From: Bradyrhizobium nivariense
Lineage (GTDB): Bacteria; Pseudomonadota; Alphaproteobacteria; Rhizobiales; Xanthobacteraceae
Direction of reading: 5' to 3'
Length of the DNA stretch: 64,000 nt
Assembly (NCBI RefSeq): GCF_029846715.1
Contig: NZ_JARVWW010000001.1
Location: forward strand, 558,001 to 622,000
The notes under the pieces are model-generated. The model was not told the DNA's origin. It saw nothing but the letters and a program-made list of their open reading frames with translations, and searched no databases. The position numbers were made by a program, and so were the translations under genes. Shown in pieces: positions 56,293-64,000 of this stretch. Position 1 is the stretch's first letter. Every line of letters begins with the position of its first letter.

Positions 56293-57600
56293 TCAATTGT
56301 CGGCTTGGAGCACTTTGCCTTTGGTTTCCGGCAGAGCGAGCGCCGCCAGAAAGAAGATTCCATACGCGGCGGAGGCGAATACCGCGATTGCGGCCGACAG
56401 CGGCATCGATGACGAAACGGCACCGACAATCGCTGGGAAAAGCGCTCCGACGCCGCGGCCGAAATTGTAGCAAAATCCTTGCCCCGATCCGCGCAGCCGC
56501 GTCGGGAACAACTCCGTCAGGAACGCGCCCATTCCAGAAAAATAGCCCGAGCCGAAGAAGCCCAGCGGAAAGCCGAGGAGCCAAAGAATGTCGTCGGGCA
56601 GCGGCGCCTGCGTGTACGTAACAATCACCGCGATCGCACCCATGGAGAAGATGATGAACAGAGGCCTGCGTCCCAACCGGTCGGCAAGCCAAGCGCCGAC
56701 CAGATATCCAGCGAAGGAGCCGATGATGAGTGTGGCGAGGTAACTGGTGGATCCAACAATGGAGAGGTGCCGCTCCGTTGTCAGAAATCGAGGAAGCCAG
56801 GTAGTGATGGCGTAGTAGCCGCCCTGACAGCCGGCACAAAGGAGCGAGGCGAGAACTGTTGTTTTGAGAAGCCCGCCTCGAAAGATGTCGAGTGCGCCGG
56901 TCGTCTCGCCGACTTCCGCAGATTTGCCGCGCGCCTGAACCGCGACTTCCGGTTCCTGCACATTGCGGCGCAGATAGAGAACGAACAAGGCGGGAAGTGC
57001 ACCAAGTGCGAACATGCAGCGCCATGCCTGGTCCGGCGGAAGCGCAGTGAACAGGATCGCCTGGGCAAGGACAGCGGCTCCCCAACCAATCGCCCAGCCT
57101 GATTGATCCGATCCGACGGCACGACCCCGGTATTGGGCTCGGACCGTCTCCCCCATCAAGACCGCGCCAGCCGCCCATTCGCCGCCAAAGCCAAATCCGA
57201 GCAGGGCGCGAGCGACCAGCAGTTGTTCAAAATTTTGAGCAAAAGCACAAAGGAGCGAAAAAAATGAAAACCACAGAATGGTCAATTGCAGCGTTTTGAC
57301 ACGCCCGATGCGATCGGCAAGGGAGCCGGCGAACCAACCGCCAACCGCCGACGCCAGCAATGTCACCGTTACAGCAAGACCCGCGGCTCCCGGCGAAACC
57401 TGCCAAGTCGCAATGATCGTCCCGGCGACCAGCGGATAGATCATGAAGTCGAGCCCATCCAAGGCCCATCCCGTCCAGCACCCCCAAAAGGTCCGGCGCT
57501 CCCGTGTTGTCATGTCCTTGTAGAAGGCGAGAAGACCTGAATTCGTATCGACAGAAATCGAGGTCGGCGTGACCGAATCTCTGGTGGACAGCTGTGTCAC
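56293..57600 (-). CDS. MFS transporter, sialate/aromatic-acid:H+ symporter type
   Basis: A 435-residue, 12-helix MFS protein with signatures ADRIGRVKTL and LADRLGRRPLFI (the loop 2-3 and 8-9 motifs). Residues GFGFGGEWAAGAVLMGE are typical of the metabolite:H+ symporter group including NanT-like proteins. Divergent from the Lrp/AsnC regulator, so likely under its control. Probably imports the substrate of the M20 hydrolase. Confidence 0.9.
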   Translation of the reverse strand: MTQLSTRDSVTPTSISVDTNSGLLAFYKDMTTRERRTFWGCWTGWALDGLDFMIYPLVAGTIIATWQVSPGAAGLAVTVTLLASAVGGWFAGSLADRIGRVKTLQLTILWFSFFSLLCAFAQNFEQLLVARALLGFGFGGEWAAGAVLMGETVRAQYRGRAVGSDQSGWAIGWGAAVLAQAILFTALPPDQAWRCMFALGALPALFVLYLRRNVQEPEVAVQARGKSAEVGETTGALDIFRGGLLKTTVLASLLCAGCQGGYYAITTWLPRFLTTERHLSIVGSTSYLATLIIGSFAGYLVGAWLADRLGRRPLFIIFSMGAIAVIVTYTQAPLPDDILWLLGFPLGFFGSGYFSGMGAFLTELFPTRLRGSGQGFCYNFGRGVGALFPAIVGAVSSSMPLSAAIAVFASAAYGIFFLAALALPETKGKVLQADN

Positions 57601-57721
57601 GATGCTCTCCCATTCTGTCGCATTTACTGCTTAGGCCTCGTCGGTCTTTGCCATCGGACTTCCGAAGAGTCGGGGCAATCGCTAAGCGACGCTGCCGTTT
57701 CGATCCGACAGGTGATTGAAT

Positions 57722-57740
57722 ATTGCAAGACGGGTGCAAT
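57722..57740. promoter_or_regulatory. Dyad in the MFS-Lrp divergent region
   Basis: A perfect ATTGCA-N7-TGCAAT dyad in an A/T-rich stretch between divergent genes. Lrp/AsnC regulators bind such short dyads with A/T-rich centres or flanks, and often autoregulate. Binding is inferred. Confidence 0.4.
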
Positions 57741-57795
57741 TTATGCTCTTTCTTCGGGCCAAGGGCGCAAAGAATTCTCGCAGAGAGCATCGATC

Positions 57796-58281
57796 ATGGC
57801 GAAACTGGCGTTGGATGCAGCAGACAAGCGAATCCTGCGATCCCTGCAGCGTAACAACGTCAGGCCACATCGTGAGATCGCTGACGAGGTTGGACTCTCC
57901 GTTGCGGCGGTCGCTCGAAGAATTCAGCGGCTGCGCGAGACAAAGATCGTCACTGCCGATGTCAGCATCGTCGACCAAAGTGCTGTCGGACGACCGCTGA
58001 CCCTTATTGTCGAGGTGGCCAGCGAAAATGAGCGCCTGGATCTTCTCGATGACATGCGGAAACGCTTCGCCGAATGTCCGCAGGTACAGCAGTGTTACTA
58101 CGTGACGGGCGAGGTCGATTTTGTGCTGATTTTCAATGTTCGGGACATGGACGAATATAACGCCCTCACCCGCGAGCTCTTCTTTGATGCTGGTAACGTC
58201 AAGAGCTTCCGAACTTTCGTTTCGATGCGCCGTGTCAAAACCGGCAGCGTTGTGTTGCTCGACGAACAGGAATATCCGTGA
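57796..58281 (+). CDS. Lrp/AsnC-family transcriptional regulator
   Basis: A 161-residue regulator. N-terminal winged HTH (LDAADKRILRSLQRNN and HREIADEVGLSVAAVARRIQ) and a C-terminal RAM ligand-binding domain (VQQCYYVTGEVDFVLIF). It sits between the transporter/hydrolase genes and the ammonia-lyase gene, so probably senses diaminopropionate or a related amino acid. An 8-bp stem (58282-58289 with 58312-58319) follows its stop. Confidence 0.93.
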   Translation: MAKLALDAADKRILRSLQRNNVRPHREIADEVGLSVAAVARRIQRLRETKIVTADVSIVDQSAVGRPLTLIVEVASENERLDLLDDMRKRFAECPQVQQCYYVTGEVDFVLIFNVRDMDEYNALTRELFFDAGNVKSFRTFVSMRRVKTGSVVLLDEQEYP

Positions 58282-58385
58282 GGGAGTTCGTCTGCGAGAA
58301 ATCCTTGCAGAGAACTCCCAATTTGCAAAAAACGCGCGAATGACGCCTTAAAAACGGGCGCAATGCGCGAACGGGATGGAATAGA

Positions 58386-59639
58386 ATGCCAGGATACCCA
58401 CCAGGCCTTGGACTGCCAAGCCTCAATCCACCGGGACATCCCTTGAAGCTGATCCGAAACGAACATCCGCAGCATAACACAAGTCTTGACGCCGCGGATG
58501 CCGACACGTTGAGTATCGCAGCAGCCCATCAAGTCGAAAACTTCCTCGTGCGCCGCACGAACTACGAGCCGACTCCACTCCATCGATTGAATAATCTCGC
58601 CGTTGAGTTGGGTGTCGGCGATATCTTGATCAAAGATGAAGGCCTCCGTCTTGGGCTTGGCAGCTTCAAAGCTCTGGGGGGCTCCTATGCGGTGATACGT
58701 CTTGTTCTCGAAGCGGCCTCTCGATGTCTGGGGCGACCGGTCGGCATCAACGAACTGAACAGTACTGACGTACGAGAGACTGCCAATCGAATGACCGTCG
58801 CCTGCGCGACCGACGGCAATCATGGCCGATCGGTTGCGCACGGAGCTCAACTCGCCGGAACCAAAGCCGTGATCTTTGTCCATTCCGGGGTCAGCGCTGA
58901 GCGTGTCGCTGCCATCGCCGGCTATGGCGCGGAGATCATCCGCGTCGATGGAAACTATGATGACTCGGTTTCTGAAGCGTCACGCATATGCTCAGAGCGC
59001 GATTGGATCGTGGTTTCCGATACATCCTGGCCTGGCTATGAACGGATTCCCGGCCTCGTCATGCAGGGCTACACCGCCATCATAAGCGAGGCATTGCGTC
59101 AGATGCCCGATCCTCCGACACATCTCTTCATTCAGGCGGGCGTCGGGGGCGTCGCGGCCGCTTTGGCGGGCCATTTTGCCATCGTCCTCGGCAAAGAGCG
59201 TCCGACGGTCGTGGTGGTGGAGCCTGACCGCGCCGCATGCGTCTACGAAACGGCGCGAGCAGGTCACCCCGTAAAGATCGACCAACGTGAGCCGACGGTA
59301 ATGGCCATGCTCGAGTGCTACGAGCCATCGCTCGTCGCTTGGCGCATTCTGACCCGAGTTGCCGATGCATTCATGACCATCGAGGAGAGTGATGCCATCG
59401 ATGTGATGAAGCGTCTCGCATACCCAGCATTCGGGGATCCGCCAATCGTTGCCGGCGAGAGTGGTGGCGTCGGTCTTGCTGGCCTGATTCGTATTGCCCG
59501 GAACAACGAAGCAAGAGCGAAGATCGGACTAAGCGGCAATTCGCGGATCTTCGTTATCAATACTGAAGGCGCGACGGATCGCGAACTCTATTTACGCCTG
59601 ACCGGCCTTGCGCCAGATCACGTCGGAAAAGTTGCCTAG
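58386..59639 (+). CDS. dpaL: Diaminopropionate ammonia-lyase
   Basis: A 417-residue fold-type II PLP enzyme. The PLP Lys is in GLGSFKALGGSYA; ATDGNHGRSVAHGAQ and QAGVGGVAAALAGHF hold the cofactor. The length and segment VSDTSWPGYERIPGLVMQGY match YgeX/DpaL, which cleaves 2,3-diaminopropionate to pyruvate and two ammonia. It is slightly less GC-rich than the surrounding core genes. Regulated with its neighbours by the Lrp-type gene is likely. Confidence 0.92.
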   Translation: MPGYPPGLGLPSLNPPGHPLKLIRNEHPQHNTSLDAADADTLSIAAAHQVENFLVRRTNYEPTPLHRLNNLAVELGVGDILIKDEGLRLGLGSFKALGGSYAVIRLVLEAASRCLGRPVGINELNSTDVRETANRMTVACATDGNHGRSVAHGAQLAGTKAVIFVHSGVSAERVAAIAGYGAEIIRVDGNYDDSVSEASRICSERDWIVVSDTSWPGYERIPGLVMQGYTAIISEALRQMPDPPTHLFIQAGVGGVAAALAGHFAIVLGKERPTVVVVEPDRAACVYETARAGHPVKIDQREPTVMAMLECYEPSLVAWRILTRVADAFMTIEESDAIDVMKRLAYPAFGDPPIVAGESGGVGLAGLIRIARNNEARAKIGLSGNSRIFVINTEGATDRELYLRLTGLAPDHVGKVA

Positions 59640-60536
59640 AAATGTCAGGATCGCGTCACGGTCCGACGACAAACATCAAAGTTTTCATGGCCGTCGACTT
59701 CTCACATTCGATCCATCGGCAGATTTTATGATGCGCCGCGTTGCCACGCGAAAGCTTTCCACTGCGTAAATCTTCGCAAGCCTTATGTTCGACCTGTCCT
59801 ATTTTTACGCCATCGTCGCCGATTTCCGCATGCGCGTTCAGTACCTCTTCTCCAAACCAAGATATTTGGTTTTGATGCGCTCGCACCTCAGTCGGCCTGA
59901 GGAGTGCGGGGAATACAACAGCTGGCGCAACCACCGATACCGACATTCGGTCCAAGTTGCGATTTGATCCCTGCGTCCCGAACGCAGTGAACATATTCTA
60001 AGTTGTTGATCTTTCTCTGATCGGCAGGTGCTTCCGTCCCGTTTTGTTCACGCTCGTTTCACCCAATTCGTTGCGATTTCGTTGCGGCGGCAGGGAGGGA
60101 GAACGGCGCTCGGCGCGTCATTGGGATCTTGGACTGGCGGCCGAGCAGCCGAGGCCTGCGAGGGTAAGCGTATTAGACTATGCGGTGATCTGTCGGGGGT
60201 TCGAGTCACTAGACCGCTACATGTCTAAGCCCACTACTTGGGAGGCGCTGTTCTCTTACCGGAGGGCAGCTTAACTCCCGACCTCGTGCCTTGATAGCCC
60301 GCCAGGAGCCGTCGTTCTTACGCGGTCCACGCACGCCCGTGCGATTCCGACGGAGCCGCTGATTAAGCGGCATATGATTTGCCAGGAACGCCAATGTCCA
60401 TTCCGACAATTGAGCCGCGAGAGCTGCATTGAACTTTCGATGGATTTTCCCTTGGTGGGAACTGACGAGGCTCAGTTTCGCGGGAGCGGAGTCGATAAGT
60501 CATTGTTTGTGATCAAAACCAAGCCGCGAGCTGAGA
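59640..60536. other. Intergenic stretch between dpaL and dhaK
   Basis: About 900 bases lacking a supported gene. Weak open frames exist (for example minus strand 59656-59994, 112 codons; plus strand 60044-60274) but none has a recognisable motif or ribosome-binding site. A segment near 60195-60220 looks like a tRNA T-arm but no cloverleaf forms. It may be remnant DNA at an island junction. Confidence 0.45.
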
Positions 60537-61526
60537 TCAGACGCCCCACCGCAGAGCTGCCGTCTGCACCGGGGCATCCCATAATTTCGTCGACTTGCTA
60601 TCGAGCACAGATACGGTGATCGAGACACCGGCCATGTCGAGGGATGTGACGTAGGAACCGGTCAGGTAGCGCGCCACTGCCACCCCCGCGCTGTCCAGAA
60701 TCCGCTTTGCGGCATTGACCATCAGATAGAGTTCGATCAGAGGCGTCGCGCCAAACCCGTTGACGAGAAGCAGCACTTCACTCCCTTTGCCGGGCGCAAG
60801 ATCGTTCAGGATCGCATCGAGCAGCTCGGCGGCAATCGCATCGGCGGACGCCAGCGTCACCCTGCGCCGGCCGGGCTCGCCATGAATGCCGACGCCCATT
60901 TCCATTTCATTGTCGGCCAATGCGAAGTTTGGCCGCCCTGCCGCCGGCACGGTGCATGGCAACAGCGCCACCCCCATCGAGCGGGTGCGCCGGTTGACCT
61001 CTTCGCCGAGCGCCGTGAGAGCGGCAAGCGGCATTCCGGTCTCGGCCGCAGCGCCGACCATTTTTTCCACGATCAATGTCCCCGCGACGCCGCGACGACC
61101 GGTCGTATAGGTCGACTTCTCCACCGCCACGTCGTCGTTAGTCACCACGCTCGCAACTTCCCGCCCGGCCATCTCGGCTGCCATCGCGAAATTCATCACA
61201 TCACCTTCGTAGTTCTTGACGATGAAGAGCACGCCTGCGCCCGTGTCGACGGCCTCCGCGGCCTCGATCATCTGGTCTGGCGTCGGCGAGGTGAAGACTT
61301 GACCGGGGCAAGCTGCATCGAGCATGCCGAGGCCGACAAAGCCCGCATGCAGCGGCTCATGTCCCGAGCCGCCGCCCGAAATCAGCGCGACCTTGCCTGG
61401 CTTCAACGTGCGGCGCCGGACGAATTTGCGCTCGGCACCAAGAAGCAGGATACCCGCATGGGCTGCCGCGAAACCGTCCAGACTTTCTTCGAGTATCGTA
61501 TCGGTGCTGTTGATCAGCTTTTTCAT
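60537..61526 (-). CDS. dhaK: Dihydroxyacetone kinase subunit DhaK
   Basis: A 329-residue DhaK. ISGGGSGHEPLHAGFVG binds dihydroxyacetone and GVGIHGEPGRRR holds the His that covalently traps the substrate. With DhaL and DhaM it phosphorylates dihydroxyacetone using PEP via the PTS. GGGAGGACGTTC precedes the ATG. It is last in a leftward operon; DhaL is not in the window. Confidence 0.96.
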   Translation of the reverse strand: MKKLINSTDTILEESLDGFAAAHAGILLLGAERKFVRRRTLKPGKVALISGGGSGHEPLHAGFVGLGMLDAACPGQVFTSPTPDQMIEAAEAVDTGAGVLFIVKNYEGDVMNFAMAAEMAGREVASVVTNDDVAVEKSTYTTGRRGVAGTLIVEKMVGAAAETGMPLAALTALGEEVNRRTRSMGVALLPCTVPAAGRPNFALADNEMEMGVGIHGEPGRRRVTLASADAIAAELLDAILNDLAPGKGSEVLLLVNGFGATPLIELYLMVNAAKRILDSAGVAVARYLTGSYVTSLDMAGVSITVSVLDSKSTKLWDAPVQTAALRWGV

Positions 61527-61565
61527 GAACGTCCTCCCGTCTCGTCTAAAGTTCAAATCAATGGC

Positions 61566-61997
61566 TCAACCCACACTTTCGGCATAGCGCGCGAGTTGCG
61601 CGGCGAAATCCACGATCAGCTGTTCGAGCGCACGGTTCTTCTTGTCGTCGCCGAGGTCGGGTACGGTCACCGAGACAATGCGGGTGCGCGCCTCGCGGTG
61701 GGATGCGCGCAGCCGGCCGGGATGCGCGCGTCCATAGGCTTCGAGGAATGCCGCGCGCTCAGTGCCGGACAGATGGCAGACTTCGAAGATGATCGCTACA
61801 TGCTTCGCCGGAATCGGAACCAGATACGCCGGATTGGTGATCTGCGTCACGAAGGAGCGATTCTTGCCCAGCGCTGCCGCCAGCTTCAGTCTCGTTCCCG
61901 AGGGCCGATTGTCGAGCACCCGTCGCAGGATGGCCTTGTAATCCGCCACATTGCTGTCACCAGGCGCGCGGGTATCCTCGCCTGCTTCATCCGTCAT
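61566..61997 (-). CDS. HTH-like protein in the Dha/PTS operon
   Basis: A 143-residue soluble helical protein. Residues about 35-60 (TRLKLAAALGKNRSFVTQIT) look like a helix-turn-helix, followed by PAKHVAIIFEVCHLSGTE and a helical C-terminus. It may be a regulator of the operon or a PTS accessory. ATGA overlap with the enzyme I stop shows translational coupling. No named family recognised. Confidence 0.65.
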   Translation of the reverse strand: MTDEAGEDTRAPGDSNVADYKAILRRVLDNRPSGTRLKLAAALGKNRSFVTQITNPAYLVPIPAKHVAIIFEVCHLSGTERAAFLEAYGRAHPGRLRASHREARTRIVSVTVPDLGDDKKNRALEQLIVDFAAQLARYAESVG

Positions 61998-63592
61998 GAA
62001 CGCACCTTTGCGATTGCGGCCTTGAGCCGCGCGACGGCAATCGGCGACACCGAGAGAGTTGTCAACCCGGTGGCGATCAGCGCCGTGGTCAGGCGCGTAT
62101 CGGCCGCGGCGTCACCGCAGAGCGAGACCTCCACGCCACGCTTTCGTCCGGCCTCGACAGTCCGGGAGATCAGCGCCAGCACCGCCGGATTTCCGGTATC
62201 GTTGAGGTCCGCGACGGCACCGATGTCGCGCGCCGCCGCCATCGTGTACTGGGTCAGGTCGTTCGAGCCGATGGAATAGAACGCCGCGCCGAAATCCTCG
62301 GCGCGGAGCGCCGCCGCCGGGACCTCGACCATGATGCCGAGCGGCGGCCGGCCGCAGGCGATCCCTTCGGCCCTGAGCGCCGTGAACTCTGCATCCAGCA
62401 GGGCATTCGCACGGTCGAGCTCCGAAGGGACCGCGATCATCGGCAGCATCACCTTCAGCGCCCCGTGCACAGCCGCACGGCACAGTGCCCGCAGTTGCAC
62501 CCGAAACACTTCCGGCCGCGCGAGCGAGAGACGGATGCCGCGCAGGCCGAGGAACGGATTGCGCTCGCTATCGATCGTCAAGCCGGCGATCGGCTTGTCG
62601 CCGCCGGCATCGAGGGTGCGGATCGTCACCGGTCTTCCCTCGGCCCAGTCGAGAATGCGCCGATAGACTGCATATTGCGCGTTCTCGTCCGGCAGGCCCT
62701 GGGACGCCTCGAACAGAAATTCCGTACGCACGAGGCCGATGCCGTCGCAGATTGCGGGATCGAGCCCAGCGAGGTCCTCGGGCGCGGCGATATTGAGCAG
62801 AACCGCGATCCTCCGGCCATCGGCTGTGCGTGCCGACTCGAGCCGGCCGTCATCGGCCGCGGCTTGCGCGGCATTCGCAACCGCCATGCGGTGCTCGAAC
62901 AGGCGGCGCGTTTCCGGCTCGGGATCGAGGATCACGGTGCCGGCATCGCCGTCGACGAGCGCCAACGCCGGTGGCTGTCCGTTCCACGACAGTGGGCCGA
63001 GCCCAACGACCATGGGCGCCCCGCGCGCCCGCGCCAACATCGCAACATGCGAGGAAGGTGAGCCCGCAGCCAGCGCGATGGCGCCGCCATGCGACCAGTC
63101 AGCGGCAAGAAAGGCGGAAGGCGTGATGTCGTCAGCCGCCACGATTGAGCCGCTGGTAATCCTGGCGACCGTGTCCACGCCGCTCAGATGCGCGAGCACG
63201 CGGTCGCGGATGTCGACGATATCGGCCGCACGAGCACGGAAATATTCATCTTCAGCAGCGCGATAGCCAGCTATCTCCACGTCGAGTGCCAAGCGCCAGG
63301 CGTGGTCGGCAGTGATCCCCTCCGAGATGACCCCATAGGCCGGATCCGCCAGCGCATCATCCTCAAGCATGGCGACCTGAAATTCCAGAATGTCGGCCAC
63401 CTCGCCCTGGTTCGTCTTGATCTGCTCGGCGATCTCCGCTCTCGCACCTTCAATCGCCGCCCGCAGTGCCGCCGCCTCCTGCGCGGGATCGTCGCTCGCT
63501 GTCCGCCTGGCCACGGCCGCAGTCAGCATGGTGACCGGTCCGATCGCGAGACCCGGCGAGGCAGCACGGCCGATGAGATGGATCTCTGCCAC
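61994..63592 (-). CDS. Phosphoenolpyruvate-protein phosphotransferase (PTS enzyme I)
   Basis: A 532-residue enzyme I. Phospho-His lies in SPSSHVAMLARARGAP; the PEP domain has VRTEFLFEA, GGDKPIAG and the catalytic Cys in EVSLCGDAAAD. It transfers phosphate from PEP to HPr; HPr and DhaM then pass it to DhaL-ADP. GTG start, weak GAGG upstream. Sits five bases after the HPr gene. Confidence 0.94.
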   Translation of the reverse strand: MAEIHLIGRAASPGLAIGPVTMLTAAVARRTASDDPAQEAAALRAAIEGARAEIAEQIKTNQGEVADILEFQVAMLEDDALADPAYGVISEGITADHAWRLALDVEIAGYRAAEDEYFRARAADIVDIRDRVLAHLSGVDTVARITSGSIVAADDITPSAFLAADWSHGGAIALAAGSPSSHVAMLARARGAPMVVGLGPLSWNGQPPALALVDGDAGTVILDPEPETRRLFEHRMAVANAAQAAADDGRLESARTADGRRIAVLLNIAAPEDLAGLDPAICDGIGLVRTEFLFEASQGLPDENAQYAVYRRILDWAEGRPVTIRTLDAGGDKPIAGLTIDSERNPFLGLRGIRLSLARPEVFRVQLRALCRAAVHGALKVMLPMIAVPSELDRANALLDAEFTALRAEGIACGRPPLGIMVEVPAAALRAEDFGAAFYSIGSNDLTQYTMAAARDIGAVADLNDTGNPAVLALISRTVEAGRKRGVEVSLCGDAAADTRLTTALIATGLTTLSVSPIAVARLKAAIAKVRS

Positions 63593-63597
63593 AGCGA

Positions 63598-63912
63598 TCA
63601 GGCCTCGCCGAAACCGTCATGCACAAGCGCCAGTACAGCAGCAAGCGCTGCCTTGCCATCGGAGCCGGTAACGCGGAAATGCAGCATTGCGCCCTGCGGC
63701 GCCTTCACACGCATGACCTTTACCGGGCTCTTGGCGTCCGTCCAGGGCCCGTCCGCCGCGAGGGCGAGCTCGATCTTTGCGGTAAAACCCTTGGCGCACT
63801 GCGTGAGCTTGACCGACGGTCGCGCATGAAGACCGACTTTGTTGACGAGAACCGCCGAGGCTGTCAGCGGCACCGCCGTTTCGCCCGGCCGGCTGGCGTG
63901 AGCATCATGCAT
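63598..63912 (-). CDS. HPr-family phosphocarrier protein
   Basis: A 104-residue HPr with a longer N-terminus than typical. Phospho-His is in NKVGLHARPSVKL. The regulatory Ser region is present as DAKSPVKVMRVKAPQGA. GGAGG precedes the ATG. The first eight bases overlap the end of dhaM. Confidence 0.93.
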   Translation of the reverse strand: MHDAHASRPGETAVPLTASAVLVNKVGLHARPSVKLTQCAKGFTAKIELALAADGPWTDAKSPVKVMRVKAPQGAMLHFRVTGSDGKAALAAVLALVHDGFGEA

Positions 63913-64000
63913 AGAGTTCCTCCGCGCTACGCTTGACCGCGGCAAGCGGCGAGCCACCCGAAGACTCGGTTGCCGCAATCACAGCTCCCTCGACCACCGG
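63905..64000 (-). CDS. dhaM: Dihydroxyacetone kinase phosphotransfer subunit DhaM (C-terminal end only)
   Basis: The last 31 codons before the window edge read PVVEGAVIAATESSGGSPLA then AVKRSAEELYA and stop, the typical end of the DhaM EIIA-mannose-type domain. It overlaps the HPr start by eight bases. The rest lies beyond the window. Confidence 0.8.
   Translation of the reverse strand, partial: PVVEGAVIAATESSGGSPLAAVKRSAEELYA

Noticed and set aside
60170..60230. tRNA-like T-arm (GGGGTTCGAGTC type) in the 60-kb gap
   Set aside because: No acceptor, D or anticodon stems can be paired around it.

Overview
The window is GC-rich alphaproteobacterial chromosome, most likely Bradyrhizobium or a close relative. 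The rpoB/rplL/rplJ/rplA/rplK/nusG/secE proteins, the several families of palindromic intergenic repeats and the mix of CoA-linked catabolic genes all fit that group. No genome search was possible, so genus level is inference.

Layout. (1) 1-7.4 kb, minus strand: the transcription/translation block secE-nusG-rplK-rplA, a terminator, a 2-hydroxyacid dehydrogenase gene, then rplJ-rplL, an attenuator-like hairpin and the N-terminal half of rpoB (cut by the window edge). (2) 7.5-30.9 kb: a large surface-carbohydrate cluster lying between secE and a tRNA-Trp gene. It encodes two sugar epimerases, a heptose-type isomerase, a nucleotidyltransferase-kinase fusion with HldE domains in reversed order, a HAD phosphatase, an APH-like kinase, a two-subunit transketolase, two tandem DegT/StrS aminotransferases, a 2OG-Fe(II) oxygenase next to a LIC12192-family 'sporadic carbohydrate cluster' protein, a WbuC-like cupin, four methyltransferases, a Gfo/Idh/MocA oxidoreductase, two MprF-type membrane proteins, other membrane proteins and a family 2 glycosyltransferase. 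The likely product is an unusual, possibly amino-, C-methylated or chain-extended sugar for LPS or capsule. (3) 31-41.9 kb: catabolic genes, including a serine hydrolase, two SDRs, a histidine phosphatase, an M20 deacylase, a LysE exporter, and an APH-like kinase beside an acyl-CoA dehydrogenase. That pair resembles the two halves of the ACAD10/ACAD11 4-hydroxyacyl-CoA pathway. Many repeats separate these genes. (4) 42-48.6 kb: RidA, BKACE (DUF849), CoA-transferase, MFS transporter, a sorbosone-dehydrogenase-like lipoprotein with a DUF2231 membrane partner. (5) 48.7-50.7 kb: gmd-fcl for GDP-L-fucose. (6) 51-53.7 kb: a frameshifted secreted/membrane protein and a small-protein/Fic pair in which the Fic frame is broken at an A6 tract. 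(7) 53.7 kb: a 44-nt 3' fragment of tRNA-Gly(UCC), a probable attachment-site scar. To its right lies a diaminopropionate catabolic module (orphan TRAP binding protein, M20 hydrolase, MFS, Lrp/AsnC regulator, diaminopropionate ammonia-lyase). (8) 60.5-64 kb: a dihydroxyacetone kinase/PTS operon (dhaK, a HTH-like protein, enzyme I, HPr, end of dhaM).

The most promising undescribed system is region 2: a set of sporadically distributed carbohydrate genes, largely translationally coupled, whose end product is not predictable from known pathways. The Fic module and the tRNA-Gly scar are the clearest signs of horizontal transfer on the right side.
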